From Ulota crispa (Eukaryota > Streptophyta > Bryopsida > Orthotrichales > Orthotrichaceae): 64,000 nucleotides of DNA. Location: positions 18,534,868-18,598,867 of the forward strand of contig OY987246.1 in assembly GCA_963920765.1 (NCBI GenBank). The letters run 5' to 3'. Below the pieces are notes generated by a model, which did not search any database, had not been told where the DNA came from, and saw nothing but the letters and a program-made list of their open reading frames with translations. This document shows, one piece after another, positions 44,932-56,841 of this stretch. Numbering within the stretch: the first letter of the stretch is position 1; each line of letters starts with the position of its first letter. The position numbers were made by a program, and so were the translations under genes.

Positions 44932-47900
44932 TTAGTGGGTAAAAGTGCTGCCTCGCGGTCGACCCATGTTCAAAGCCCCTCTCGCAGTTGCCTGCAGATA
45001 CAAAAGTTGCTATCAGTCCCTCAAATCATGAAACTCCAACTACAACTCAAACAGCTAAGTACTAGTGTACACACAAAAACCAAAAAGCTTTAACAAAGAA
45101 TCTCGTTACCTCAAAAAATGAGTTGTAGTTCAGACGTAAGAGAAATTGACGTAGAAAAGGTGCACGTTGGCTGCCAGCTAATTTACTGCTCCTCAATATA
45201 GTGTACAAAGAGTTCGACTTTTTATTAAACTCCTGCAACATATATGAGCAGCACACACGTCGTGAATATGACCACGTCACGTCTCAAGACCACAGTTATC
45301 CTGAGAAACTAGAAAAAGGAAAATACAGTTTAAGTAAGAGAAGAAGCTGTTAACTGAGTTAGGGTCTATAAGATAGTGCTAGCAACGTCCAATACACCCA
45401 ACAACCTCCTTAAATACAACACACTTTCTGTCGTATATATTATGTAAAGGTACCAAGGATATTTACATTCTTCCCTGTGGTTTTTCATTCCATTCTATTT
45501 GGAAAGAAACCTGAGAAGTCTTGCAATATTTAACCAAAAAGAAAAACCAGTAACGATAAAATCTCAAGAACATAATAGTCACCGGTCTGTGAGAAAGTCT
45601 CAAACCTCCGTGATTCGCTCCAGTTCAGCGAAGTTCGGCGTTCCGTCTTCATTCTCAATGACACGACAGAGCTGGAGACACAAATTTGTTATACTGTCCA
45701 GAATACGTGAAACAGACCCGATGTCCAGAAATGATTGAGATATCAGAGCTGCCAAATACCTGAAAAATTAAGAGAACCCCAATTAATGCAAGCATACCTC
45801 TTGATATAGAGGCAAACACCTAAGAAGCTGCCCTCATAGATTAAAATGAGTCCCGCGACCGATGGAGCCAAGGATCCATACACAGCTCCCATCATTTGGA
45901 AAGAAGCAAGGTACATACTCTTGATGAAAACGTGCAAGCTCGGTGAAGTCCTTGGATGCTTCGACCCGTTCTTGTAGGAGATTCCACTGTGATTCAATAA
46001 CATCAACCTGTCAAGCAGACCATGCATTATCAATTGGTTAATTCAACAGCTTTAAAAGAAGTAAGTACCTTGGTTCTTCCACAGAAAATATATTAAATCA
46101 ATCGTGTAACAAACCTATCCTGCTCTCAATGTTCAGAAACAGAGTCAAGACTGTTGATAAAAGGGGGTTACTTTAATCCTAAGTGCCCAAATAAAAACCT
46201 AAGGCCACTTTAAATGCTAATAATCAACTGTTTTTTTGTGGGAACCGAGTAATTAATATAGCTCTGTAGTCTTGATCGTTCATCCTGCGGAGGTGCGCGG
46301 CTTATGTGAGAACCCGCGCGCCCCCCTAACTCTCTTTTTCGTGTCTATCTGGCCTCGACCACTTTGTCCTCAAAAGGTATTTCTGTATTTCAAAAATGTA
46401 GAATGTACATTCTTGGTGTATTTTTCAATATTTCTTGAACTTCCTAAAATAATATTTTCGAACTCTTATAAATATAGAAGCGGTCACTTTTGGCCATTCG
46501 GGAATTCAGAGATTAAGTTTGGTAAGATGGAGAATTGCAAAGTCATTTAGGCAGAAAGGGTACCTGGATGTAAAACTGGAGATTGGTAATAAGGTACGTC
46601 ATGTGCTGGCGGACACGCCACATAGGCATGCGCTGCTGGCGGCTATCCCTGCGCTGTTCAGCAGTGTCAGCACGATCTTGCTGCATAGCTTGGGCCCATG
46701 ATTTCTCCAATTCCAGTTGTATTCTTTTAAGCCTCAACAAATATTGGAAGACTTTGGTGTACCTGTGAATCTCAAATACAAAGAAAAACTTCATTAAACC
46801 AAGAATTCTCCTCGACTTACAATGAGATATAAAAGTGCCCTATGGTACTCAGGTATTCAAGAGTACATGAGGGGATGAATTTTACCCTTGTGTAAATTAT
46901 AATGTTAATCTAACAACTTCATTGTCATTTTCTACAGTATAATCTACACCTGACGTTTTCTTGCTTGTTCAGTAGATATTTTCATGTACGTTTGAAAAGG
47001 GATGAATGCAAGGTCAACCAAAAAAAATTATGAAAAAGTGTCAGAACTCTATGGAAGGAGAACATTAAAAAAGGCAGCTCGAAAATGCTTAAAACTCACT
47101 TTGCTAATATATCTTTAGTGAAGAGTAGTTGAAGAGGCCAATCAATGCTGTATTCAAGGGCTAAACAATCCCAGCCATCGTAGGGAACGCTCTCTCCAAA
47201 TCCTGGACCATCTGTGACAGGTCTGGTTCGTTTTGCATCTGCATCATTACTCCCTGAAGTAGGAGCTGGCATCCTGGACACAACCACTGTCAAAAGATCT
47301 GTAAAACCTTCGTCTCAAGGAAAAGATTCTTGAAAACGTAAGTAAAGATTACGTACCTCAAAGAAACTCTGTTGAAGTACTTGTCATCGTCTCCAATTGT
47401 TTTGATCGCAGCCTATTTGAGTCGGCAAGGCACCTATCAGTATAGCTGTAATTGGACGCAGGGCACTGATCAAGTTTCTTTGGCTAAGATGATATTTTGT
47501 GTTTTAAGGAAAATCTAAATAGCTGACACATTTGGCTTCTCGCTAGTCACTTTTATAATCCCCGATCATGAGCGCTTAGCAGCACAGTAGTATAGATGGC
47601 CGCTGTAAAGTAACACCATAAAATAGGACAAAATCAGCAACCGCAGCAAATGGGCAGCATGATCAATCACCTGTTGAAATGGAACTTTCAAGTCTGCCTC
47701 GGCAGTTGATAACCGTGGTGGAATGCGCATCAAACTACGACTTTCTTCCAGAAAACACTGCAACACGTAACAACAGCAGATAAGTGATTATAAAGTAGAT
47801 GAAGTGTAATAACAATAGGAGTCAGACGTGGAAAATGTCGAAAACCTGAATACAATAGTGCATTGAAGAAATCTGACCCACGATACAATGATTAACAGAT

Positions 47901-50900
47901 GTATCAGAATAGCATGCCAAACATTCAACAACTGCAAAAAAAATTGTGGCTAGACTCGCTACACCAGTTCAAAAATCCACCCGCTGATATCGAAACTCAA
48001 AACTTGCCTGGAAGAAGTCACCTTTTGCCAAAAGGAAGTAATCCTTCAGGGCCTTTAGGTGTCCAATGAGGTCTGCATGAACCACCACCAGCTGCAAGAT
48101 ATATGAAAACAAAAGAGAGCCTTAATGACAAGCACAACTACTCTATGTGCATCTAAAGACAACACCTATGAAAAGAAACATCATTCTCCAAATCTAACGA
48201 TAAATGATATGTGTATCAATAAGAAGCTGGCACGCTACCAAAGAGTTGAAAAATAGCCACTGTAGATGATTAATTTTCTCTATCATAAGACTCAAACTAG
48301 GATCGAGTAGACTTAATCAGCAGGCAAGCTATCTCATAAGTATAAACATGAACATTGATATTAACCGCATTTGTCTGTTGAAAATATACAAGACCTCCAG
48401 GTAATACCTGTCACCAAGAAAGACCACCAATACTGCCCCTACCTTCCATAGATGAGTTGCTGCTATAGTCCGTATAGAATCGACAGCTCGCTCAAACGTA
48501 AGTTTATGGAAGTCCGGAGCTTTCTGCACCAAAATAACGGACATAAATCAATCATTAAAAGATCACTAAATAACAAACGACAACACTTAAGGGATAGCTG
48601 AAGTTGGATTCAAGTTTTGGGAGAAAGATCTGACCTTGAGATCTCGTAACATAGAGGCAATACTATCAGCTTCCGCAGGAGGCAGAAGTTCAGGGCCTTG
48701 GTAACCACCTATTGGTGGTACAAAATACTTTGCCGTCGAATCATCTGCTCGATTAAAGACCTTCGAGGACCCCCGTTGAGATCCTGAAACCTGGCTCTTG
48801 AACGTCAAACTGGGATTCCGCAACACTCGAAGAGCTTTACCTACAAAGAGGATCGACTCCGCCACCTGCAACGAGATATACTCAGGCAGCATCTCCTGCA
48901 CCACATCCATTTTACAGGTCAACTAAGGATACATGTCAACTACATGCAAACTAAAAGAAATGGACATTGCTAAAATATTTGCCTAGTACACCTGCGAAGT
49001 ACAAATGTCTCTCCGTCTATGCAGGTTGAAACAGATGACAATAAGCATCACCAATTAGCTGAGAGAAAGGTACAACATGCAGACCAGGTTTACACAAAAG
49101 CCGGAGTGCCAGTCTGCCAATCGAGCTTCTTCTGTTGCCTGATCTCCATCAACCAAGCCTTCAGCAGGTTGCTGTCTGTGCACACCCAATTCTTGTGAAA
49201 AAGTGGGCCCATCACAGTTCTCAGTTAAAACAGAAGAATTCAGACCACAGATAACACATCTAGATTTTGTGCATTTGCGAAAAAACAGGAACCTTTCACG
49301 TTTAAATCCGTCACTGCTATTCTATGACAAGGGTTGGTGCTGCTGAACAGAACAATTCGTTAGCATACACAACGATAAGGAGGGAGTTTGGGATAATTTC
49401 GAAATGTACCTCCTCACAAAGAATTCTTGATGTTGATCTTGGAGTAACCCGTACACCATCCAGGTTGATAATTGCCTATACATCACCTGATGTCCATGCC
49501 ACAGAAGCCTGCAGTCCCCCCACAAGCACCCAAACATTAGTGAGAATCAACTATTCCTCGTTGTGTTCCAAAGGCAACGCCATCAAAACTGTCTTACAGT
49601 AAGTCATATCATAGTGTTCTGAACACCTCTTTGTTCCAGCATGGGATAAGCAATACATAGCTGGACCATGAACGAGAACGTGTACAGACCGTTGCATACA
49701 GGCTTGCAGCTCTGGGATACCACAATGACATTTAGCATGTAGCAGATTCAGCAGCCGTCCTCCCCGTAGCTGCTCTCGCTCCACCTCACGAATCAGTGCA
49801 TATAATGGTGCTAGCAGCACTTCAAACTGCAACATTTCAATACAAAATATTACAGTTGGACAACCTACTGTACATCCGTTCTCGAAGAATATACCGAATT
49901 AAAAATAGCGAAATTTAATCAGGAGCTCACACATGAAGAGATTGGCAAATTGCAGTGCATAATCAAAAGTAGACCTGATGAAGGCCTTGCGTGACGGCAG
50001 CAAGCACCGGCACTGGATCCGCCATGAGAGTTTGCTCTACTTGCAGCACAGCTGATCTGTAAACAGCTAGCACTTCTGCTATGCCATTTGCAAGAGCTCT
50101 ACAATATACACTATGTTGCACACCTGGTTGCTGCTTCAAATTTATCCAGCTCAGGTTTCGGCATTTCCCACAAAAATTGTCGAGCTCCTTGTAGTAGAAG
50201 CCCAGGTGAAGAAGCCGGTCCAGTACTTCCCTACATGCTTAAAAAGTCACAGTAAGAAACTAGGCAGTCAACTCCAGCTGTGATGAAAAGAAGCAGAACA
50301 AGGTTTCACGGTGACACTCCATAAGCAAAAGTAAAACCTATAAAAAGAATTAGGGCCAATTCGGATTGCACATATCAAATCGCCAAGCAGAGATAATAAC
50401 TTTATGCAAAGTTTAGGAGTAAGATAACGAAAGAATACATTGCCTTTATGATGCCTTATGACACACTTGAGGCAACTAGTGTCCAATCCATCACAAAGAG
50501 GACGCTTGTTATCTCAAACAAAATTTAGCATGTCCAATAAACCCCACAACAGCACCAACTCTTCATGTTTATTCTTACCGGTTGGAGTTGTGAAGTTAGC
50601 GTTGAACAAAAGGAGGTAAAACAGATGATTACTGCACGTTTCAACGGGTAGGATATTTGTTGTTATCTCATGGTTGTGGCTTTGACCTGTGCGATCAACA
50701 GTAGCTCATAGACTTTTCTCGGTTCTAATAATGGAGTGAAACTCGTTGGATCACAGAACCTTGAACAAATCATTCGAGAGCAGTTGTAATTACTCACCCT
50801 GCTCCACTATAAGCTCATACTGAGAAAATAAAATTTAAACAAAAACAAAAAAGGAAAAAAACTGTAGAGAACTGTCATATGGAGTTAGAAATACTTAAAC

Positions 50901-51958
50901 AATTGAAGGTTAGACTTTGCAAGGAACGTCAAGAGAGAATTACGTCCAAAAGAAATCCAGGTTCTTTTCAAGAATAGTTCCGAGAGTGTTGAGGCAACTC
51001 CTCGAAAAACACTATGGATGAAGTAAACAGCTGAATATTAATTACTCACGCATCATCAAACCCTACATCTCATAATAAACGTTCAAAAATATTACACTTC
51101 TACTTTCCCGCCCTCTTGACATTCAAATCTTTCCACATTGGGACACAATCACACCGACAACACTTTATAATTTCCTAGTGTTCTAAAGAGCTGAGAGATT
51201 GGAGAAACTCCTGCATGCCTCTCAGAATCCTTAAGATAGAATTACGTCCAAATGAAATCCAGGTTCCTTTTCATGAACAGTTCCGAGAGTATTGAGGCAA
51301 CTCCTCGAAAACACTATGAATGAAGCAAACAGCTGAACATTAATTACTCACACTTCATCAGAACCTACATCTCATACTGAACGTTCAAAAATATTACACT
51401 TCTACTTTCCCGCCCTCTTGACATTCAAATCTTTCCACAATCACACCAGCAACACTTCTTACTTTCTTAGGGTTCTAAAGAGCTGAGAGATTGGAGAAAC
51501 TCCTGCATACCTCTCAGAATCCTTAAGGAAGGTAATGCAAACAGCTGAATATTAATTACTCACACATCATCAGGCCCTACACTTCCTACTAAACGTTCAA
51601 AAACGTTACACTTCTACTTTCCCGCCTTCTTGACATTCAAATCTTTCCACAATCACACCGGCAACACTTCTTAATTTCTTAGGGTTCTAAAGAGCTGAGA
51701 GATCGGAGAAACTCCTACATACCTTTCAGAATCCTTCAGGAATGTAATATCAGGAGCGACGCGAAAGGCGCACTCGTCAACACTCGTCGTTTCGGATACA
51801 TCCGAGTCCGTCTCGCCATCGTTATTCTCCTCACTCGCGGCACCTGGTCTGGCGGTCTTTGTAGGCGCACTAAGACCAAGAGCAGCTGCCTGCTCCTTGA
51901 CGTCCATAAAAACATCCCCCGTACATCCTACCAATGCCAGCAACAACTCGTGCAACAT
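44932..51958 (-). CDS. GCP4: Gamma-tubulin complex component 4 (GCP4)
   Basis: A structural subunit of the gamma-tubulin ring complex, which nucleates microtubules. Sixteen exons: 51958-51723, 50230-49975, 49826-49690, 49508-49410, 49175-49085, 48895-48635, 48523-48443, 48091-48008, 47757-47671, 47412-47357, 47273-47100, 46762-46564, 46007-45919, 45759-45606, 45232-45110 and 44991-44932. They sum to 728 aa, against about 745 in Arabidopsis, with all phases consistent. The N terminus MLHELLLALVGCTGDVFMD is the family hallmark. Next come an acidic Asp/Ser/Glu loop (residues 45-62), the GRIP1 region (LGFYYKELDNF, RGGRLLNLLHAKCHCGIPEL, QVMYRQLSTWMVYGLLQDQ) and the GRIP2 region (LALEYSIDWPLQLLFTKDI, MPMWRVRQHMTYLI, FNKKSNSLYTILRSSKLAGS). 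The intron after exon 8 has a GC donor (CAG|GCAAGT). Intron 1 holds tandem copies of the exon 1 donor region. The C-terminal tail is divergent. Confidence 0.96.
50936..51735. repeat. Tandem repeats in GCP4 intron 1 including the exon 1 donor
   Basis: Two ~302-bp units (from about 50936 and 51238) and a shorter third end at the exon 1/intron 1 border. Each contains ACAGCTGAA-ATTAATTACTCAC, CACTTCTACTTTCCCGCC, GAGCTGAGAGAT-GGAGAAAC and CTCAGAATCCTTAAG. On the minus strand the last block reads GGATTCTGAGAG|GTATG, a copy of the true donor of exon 1 (GGATTCTGAAAG|GTATG). Confidence 0.8.
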
Positions 51959-52755
51959 TGTGTAACCCTCGGGTTGCACTCCCTACGAGATCAATGCCAT
52001 CCCTGACATGCATCCCAAAGCCTGCCAGTGAGATCAAAGTGAACGTGCTTGCGTCTCCGGACATAGACACTCAGAAATGGCGTCAAAAGAAACAATGGCG
52101 TCAATAGAAAAAATGGCGTGAGAAAACATACCTGCGATGGACGAAACCAGGACGGTGATTGTGGCTTGGTTCGGACGGTACAAAGCTTTGATTAATGCGT
52201 TTTCGGAAGACTTTACAGGGGAAGGCGATCGGGCAGGAAGGCCGTGGAAGCTGGCGAAGGAAGTGGCGAAAAACAGAGGACGATGGAAAGCAGGAACAGG
52301 GGAAAAATTAGGGTTTGGGGTTTAATAGAAGTCAAGTTCAGGGGGGCACTCTCGATTGCAAGCACTGAATCAAATTGCCATGAGCCTGGAGTCCTGGACT
52401 GCGTGATTGCTGAGACAAGTGTTACCGGGTTCAGACAAGCGTCCGGCGGAAAATTTCTCAAACGTGATTGGTTGAAATTTGGCTTTTCTCTGCTGTTGGG
52501 TTCAAACTGTGGGTTTGTCTGAGTTTGTCCGGTACTTTTACATCCATTTCCACCACCGTGAGGACCACCTTATATAGCCACATCAGTGGCCAAGATAGTG
52601 GAGATTTGGGGCCTGTTCCAAGGGTGGTACCAAACTTGTCCGGCAGAGGCACACTCTTGGATGACACGTGATTACACAAAAAGCTTCTATCAGGAGAAAC
52701 ACCGGACGGGGTGCCAATTTCTGTGTCTCGGCTAGTCGCTAGTCTGAACCGGGCC
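51959..52755. promoter_or_regulatory. GCP4 5' leader and promoter region
   Basis: Gene-like, GC-richer sequence upstream of the GCP4 start. A small repeat (AATGGCGTCAA twice and AAAATGGCGTGAG, 52075-52127) lies about 120-170 bp before the start codon. No TATA box stands out. Open frames on the plus strand at 52137-52325 and 52244-52522 show no recognisable homology. Assignment is by position. Confidence 0.4.
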
Positions 52756-53436
52756 TAAGGTATGGTGGAAGCACCCATTGCCACCACAACCCCATTCCCA
52801 ACTAGTAGGTTGTGCTATTTCTACCACGAGCAAGGATACGTGCTTTGGAATGCATTTTTCAGTCTATTTCAAGGTTGGAGCTAATCAAGTTATGCTACAT
52901 GTCCCAAAGTGAGGTAGGAAGTAATGAGCTGAAAGTAGTTTGGCTAGTATCGGAATTGCATACATTTAAACTTAGGGCTGCACACATGTTGCAATCCCGC
53001 TCTGCCACCTACCACCCGCCACCCGCCACTTGCCATCATCCGCCATCCATCCGCCATGACACGTGGGGATGCAGGAGTGGGAGGACCTTTTGGCTGCTTG
53101 GCAGAGTGGAGTGGCGGGCTGGTGGTAGCAAAATCCTCCAAGGCCAACTCCGTTGCTACGCCATGCTAAGCCAGGAGCTGCCGGATGAGTTTCATCAATG
53201 CCCGCCGGCACCCGCCACAAAAACAAAGCATGTGCGCGGCCCTATTGACAATGGGAGTGGAACACTTTTTGACTCATAAAATTCACAGTAATTTCAATTT
53301 TGCAAATAAAATCATGAAAAATTTGCAATCCCAATATTTCTTATCTTCCTACATGGGAAAAATGATTTTTGTCTCAAACTCATTGTAGTTTTTTGTAGAA
53401 TTGCTTAAGTTATCAGATATGGGTGTTTCCACCTTA
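52756..53436. mobile_element. TA-flanked MITE, AGGTAGG family, long type with GC-rich insert
   Basis: TA-AGGTATGGTGGAAGCACCC left and GGGTGTTTCCACCT-TA right. The first ~200 bp match the interior of 13502-13887. A GC-rich block at about 52975-53270, with CCACCCGCCACCCGCCAC runs and a 155-residue frame over it, is absent from the sister copy and has probably been acquired. Confidence 0.7.
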
Positions 53437-53760
53437 GCAACACCTAAAACTGAAACTTACTTCAGATGTGGTGATTTGAGGGTCTTTTTAGAATCTAATA
53501 GCATGGGCTTGTCAAGAAATGGGCACAGATGCAAGCAAAATTGTTTTTGGAATTTGTTGAGATTGTATGAATAAATTACAAATTGTTGAAGGTAACTCCT
53601 TAAATTGACCTATTGTGTACACTAAACCCCCAAAAAAGTGACAACAAAAGGACCATGTCATGACAACAAAAAGACTAAGTCACATGCAATCCTAAACCAC
53701 CACCTATACAATACTTGTTTCCTTTTGTTAACTTGCATGTTTGGTTTGGGTGCCTGGGTG
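53437..53760. repeat. Dispersed repeat shared with 23735-24030
   Basis: Colinear blocks ACCTAAAAC, GATGCAAGCAAAA, GAGATTGTATGAATAAA and GACTAAGTCACATG. As at 23735, it follows directly on a TA-flanked MITE. Sequence from 53760 to 54407 shows only short direct repeats of TGTCAATTNGGAC near 54125-54210. Confidence 0.6.
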
Positions 53761-54411
53761 CCTTGTTTGAAAGTTGCTCGTGGGGTTTTAGACCAGTTTT
53801 TGAGTTATAACAATGCTCTAAAAGGTGCCAAGCTTATTGAGGTTAGTAAAAAATGCATGAAAAGCAAAAGTTGATGACTAGGAGAAATATGTGCAAACAT
53901 GATGATGCAACACCCAATTAGAAATGATATGGTTATACAATATGATGTATACTTAGCACAAAAGTCTCAAAGTAATCATGCACTTATCCATTATGAAGTG
54001 GCACAAAAGCTATTGAGAAATTATGTGATATATTTAAAAGTTATAAGAATAGTTCATTTGACAAGGGTCATCCATTTCAATAATATAAATACAAAGGAAC
54101 GCTATCAATTCAGTCATTATTTGTCAATTACAACATGTCAATTAGGATTTTTTTTTGTCAATTTGGACACGTTTAGTCAATTAGGACGTGTCAATTTGGA
54201 CACCATTTCCTTGTAGTACTTGCACTCCTTAGGTTTGAGAAAGTATTGAACGGGATTTGTATGCTCTTTTCATGAGGGATCATTCATGTAATTCCTTGTC
54301 TCCCTGTCCTCTTTTGCATAACAATTTTGTAACGTATAGTCCTTCTGTAATAGAGAATAGTAGCCAAGATTAAGTTCATCCATTGCTTAGTTACATGACT
54401 GCAATAATATT

Positions 54412-54678
54412 AACACCATATTCATTAATTTGGGAAAAATGGTACATTTTGGGACTTTCAAATTTTGAGGTGAAGGTTTTAGGTGATCACCTAAAACCAA
54501 GCTCAGTGTCTTTCTTTGTACACATGTCCTCACATGAGAGGAGGAATTTGCAAGGAAAAAATCTTTGTGGCTCAGACTGAATCTCATACCTTTAAATATA
54601 ATTTAAGGTAACTTTTTGGGTTTAAGGTGGAGTACAAAGTGGGACACTTGTTTTTCCCAAATTAATGAATATGGTGTT
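54412..54678. mobile_element. 4-bp-TSD MITE family Z, copy 5
   Basis: AACACCATATTCATTAATTT ... AAATTAATGAATATGGTGTT with TATT on both sides (54408-54411, 54679-54682). 267 bp. Inverted relative to the copies in the MCTP pseudogene. Confidence 0.9.
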
Positions 54679-54794
54679 TATTGTGAAAACTACAAAGATG
54701 TGTCCAAAGTACTATAATAAAAAATTACAAAATTTCTTTTTGATACACTCAAATAAGTTTCAAATTAAAATCACTTTGTTGGCTTGCTTGCTCA

Positions 54795-55485
54795 TGTAGT
54801 CTTAGGACCACTTTATACTTGGGGCTAGATTGTGGGCCAACTCAAAGTTTCCATATTTCAACCAATATAATTACTTAGTCAAATCTAGCCCAAGGACTTT
54901 ATATTTGGGCCAAGCAAAATTACAATTATCCTAGGTGGCATCCTAGGTGGCATTATTTTGGCGCCAATACTTTGGACCCAACTGATGAAATTGGTACAAG
55001 GTTTCCAAAGGCCCAAACTTCAAACTTAGGTTGGATTGAGCTTGTTGATTAGATCAAAATCATTGTCATTGTTTATTACCAAAAAATAATAAGAAAAACC
55101 CAAAAAATCCAAAAATCCAAAAAATATAACAATGCATATGTTATTGTTACTAGTAGTTTCAAAAAATATCAACTTTTTTTTTCCAAAAAAAATGTTAAAA
55201 TTTCAATTAAATAATATTACTTGTTGTTCCTAGAGTTCCTAAAAGACATTCCCAAAGTTCCCACATGACATTCCCCAACATTCCCACATGACATTCCCAA
55301 CATTCCCACATGATGTTCCCAAAGTTCCCAAAGTTTGAGAACTTGTAATCTTTGACCCTACTAGTTTTATACATGGTTAAGTTAATTGCAAGGCCTAGGG
55401 CTGAATTGAAGGCCCAAAGGTTTTCAAATTGGGACACCCTTCCATCTAGCCCCAAGCCATGTATAAACTTGTGGCCCTTACCTTA
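54795..55485. mobile_element. TIR element carrying a minisatellite
   Basis: The left end (CCACTTTATACTTGGGGCTA, then GATTGTGGGCC) is mirrored at the right end (TAGCCCCAAGCCATGTATAA, then ACTTGTGGCCC). Inside, a short array of TTCCCACATGACATTCCCAA-type units (55245-55335) corresponds to the larger array at 31844-32110, and the following flank is colinear with 32130-32260. Non-coding. Confidence 0.65.
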
Positions 55486-56279
55486 ATCCTGTATTCTTTG
55501 TGTACACGAAATATCTCTACAACTAATCAATATTGTTATGAAATTTTGAAACTTGACAATAATCACAAATGCATTCTCCTTTATTTACTTGGTAATAAGA
55601 AAAGAGGCTTGAGTTTACAATTTTGAATTCTCACTTGACTTACAAGCGAGCATCTCAACATCTTCCCAATTAAGGTACCACATCTAAATTCATCCAAATC
55701 AGCATCTATATATGGTTCATGTTATTCAACCATTTCGGATTGTTTGGTCTTTTGGCAATAGAAAAAAGATTCTGAAACATCATTGCATGTAGTCTTTTGC
55801 CAAGTGTTCAAGTAGGTTTGATACTCCAAAAGTGTTAGTTATTGTTGTACACAAAACTGACCTCAATCTCTTATATTCAAAAGGTGTACATTTTATAATT
55901 GAAGTGATAATTTGTAGCTAGAAATTTGCAAAATTGTAATTACGTGTGATTTCCATATACTTATCAAACAAACAAAGTATAAATGTTGATTATCAAAACA
56001 TACAATAAATATCCATAGATAGAGTAAAGAATACTCAAGTGCCTCTACCTACAACAACAAATAAGTGTTGTTGTTAGACCTTATATAAGCTTTCACAATA
56101 ATCAAGGAAAATGAAACTGGTTTGATTATGCAAAGACACCCCTATAACATCTATCACTAATTCTGTATTTAAATGAAAAACAAATTTTAACAACAAACAT
56201 GTAACATGGGTCATAAACACTAACATTAAATGTATACCACTCTACTAATGTTATGAACAATTGACACCAATTAAAACAA
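55486..56279. other. Unassigned AT-rich sequence
   Basis: No gene, RNA or element termini recognised. Confidence 0.35.
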
Positions 56280-56841
56280 GGGAAAATTTCATGGATATTC
56301 TTGAAGTTTGCAATATTTTCAAAGATACCCCTTGCTTTTTCAGAAATTTCACAAATGCCCTTGGACCAAAATTTTCGAGCATTTGTTTTGTTGTGCGTGT
56401 TACTTCCTTTCTTCCTTTATGCGCACATTGCTTCTTTATTGTTTCATTACATTCTCTTCTTCAATATTGGTCATGAATGAAAGTACAAGCATAACAAATT
56501 AACCCTTAAAGGACAAGGCTACTACAATATATAGTATGTACGTTGGTGTATAATTGGTATTTGCTACCAACAAAATGTTTTAATTTGGAATCTTGACTAC
56601 CTCACTAGAACAACATTGATCTATATTCTAACTTCTTTGTTGATCTCAAATGTAATAAAGGTGTGGATGCACTCCAAATACAAGAAAAATACACCGTAGT
56701 GTACTGGTCGCAAAGGGCTGCCTCGTCCTTTAGGGGTTAATGCTTGAAAACTATGGTCCAAGGGTAATTGTGAAATTTCTGGAAAAGCAAGGGTATCTAT
56801 GAAAATATTGCAAACTTCAGGGGGATCCATTGAATTTTCCC
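56280..56841. mobile_element. Long-TIR MITE, family M1, copy 3, with a nested TTAA element
   Basis: GGGAAAATTTCATGGATATT ... AATTTTCCC, as the intronic copies at 1979 and 3027. Its centre is interrupted at 56499-56740 by a TTAA element. With that removed the remaining ~325 bp align end to end with copy 2. Confidence 0.9.
56499..56740. mobile_element. TTAA-flanked MITE, ~230-bp family, copy E (nested)
   Basis: TTAA-CCCTTAAAGGACAAGG left, CGTCCTTTAGGGG-TTAA right. It lies inside a family M1 MITE. The flanks read ACAAA-TTAA ... TTAA-TGC, whereas the sister M1 copy near 3240 reads ACAAATAAATGC, so only TTAA was duplicated on insertion. Confidence 0.93.

Noticed and set aside
52137-52522. Short plus-strand frames in the GCP4 upstream region as a divergent gene
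   Set aside because: No homology, no splice structure, and composition explained by the GCP4 leader/promoter.
52812-53279. 155-codon frame with His/Pro-rich stretch
   Set aside because: It lies inside a TA-flanked MITE over a CCACCCGCC-rich block; no homology or start context.
1990-56830. A seemingly conserved small-protein family: frames beginning MDTPEICNI / MNTPEVCNI / MDPPEVCNI occur at 1990, 3038 and 56621
   Set aside because: All lie in the terminal inverted repeats of the M1 MITE; the shared peptide is a translation of the repeat, not a gene family.
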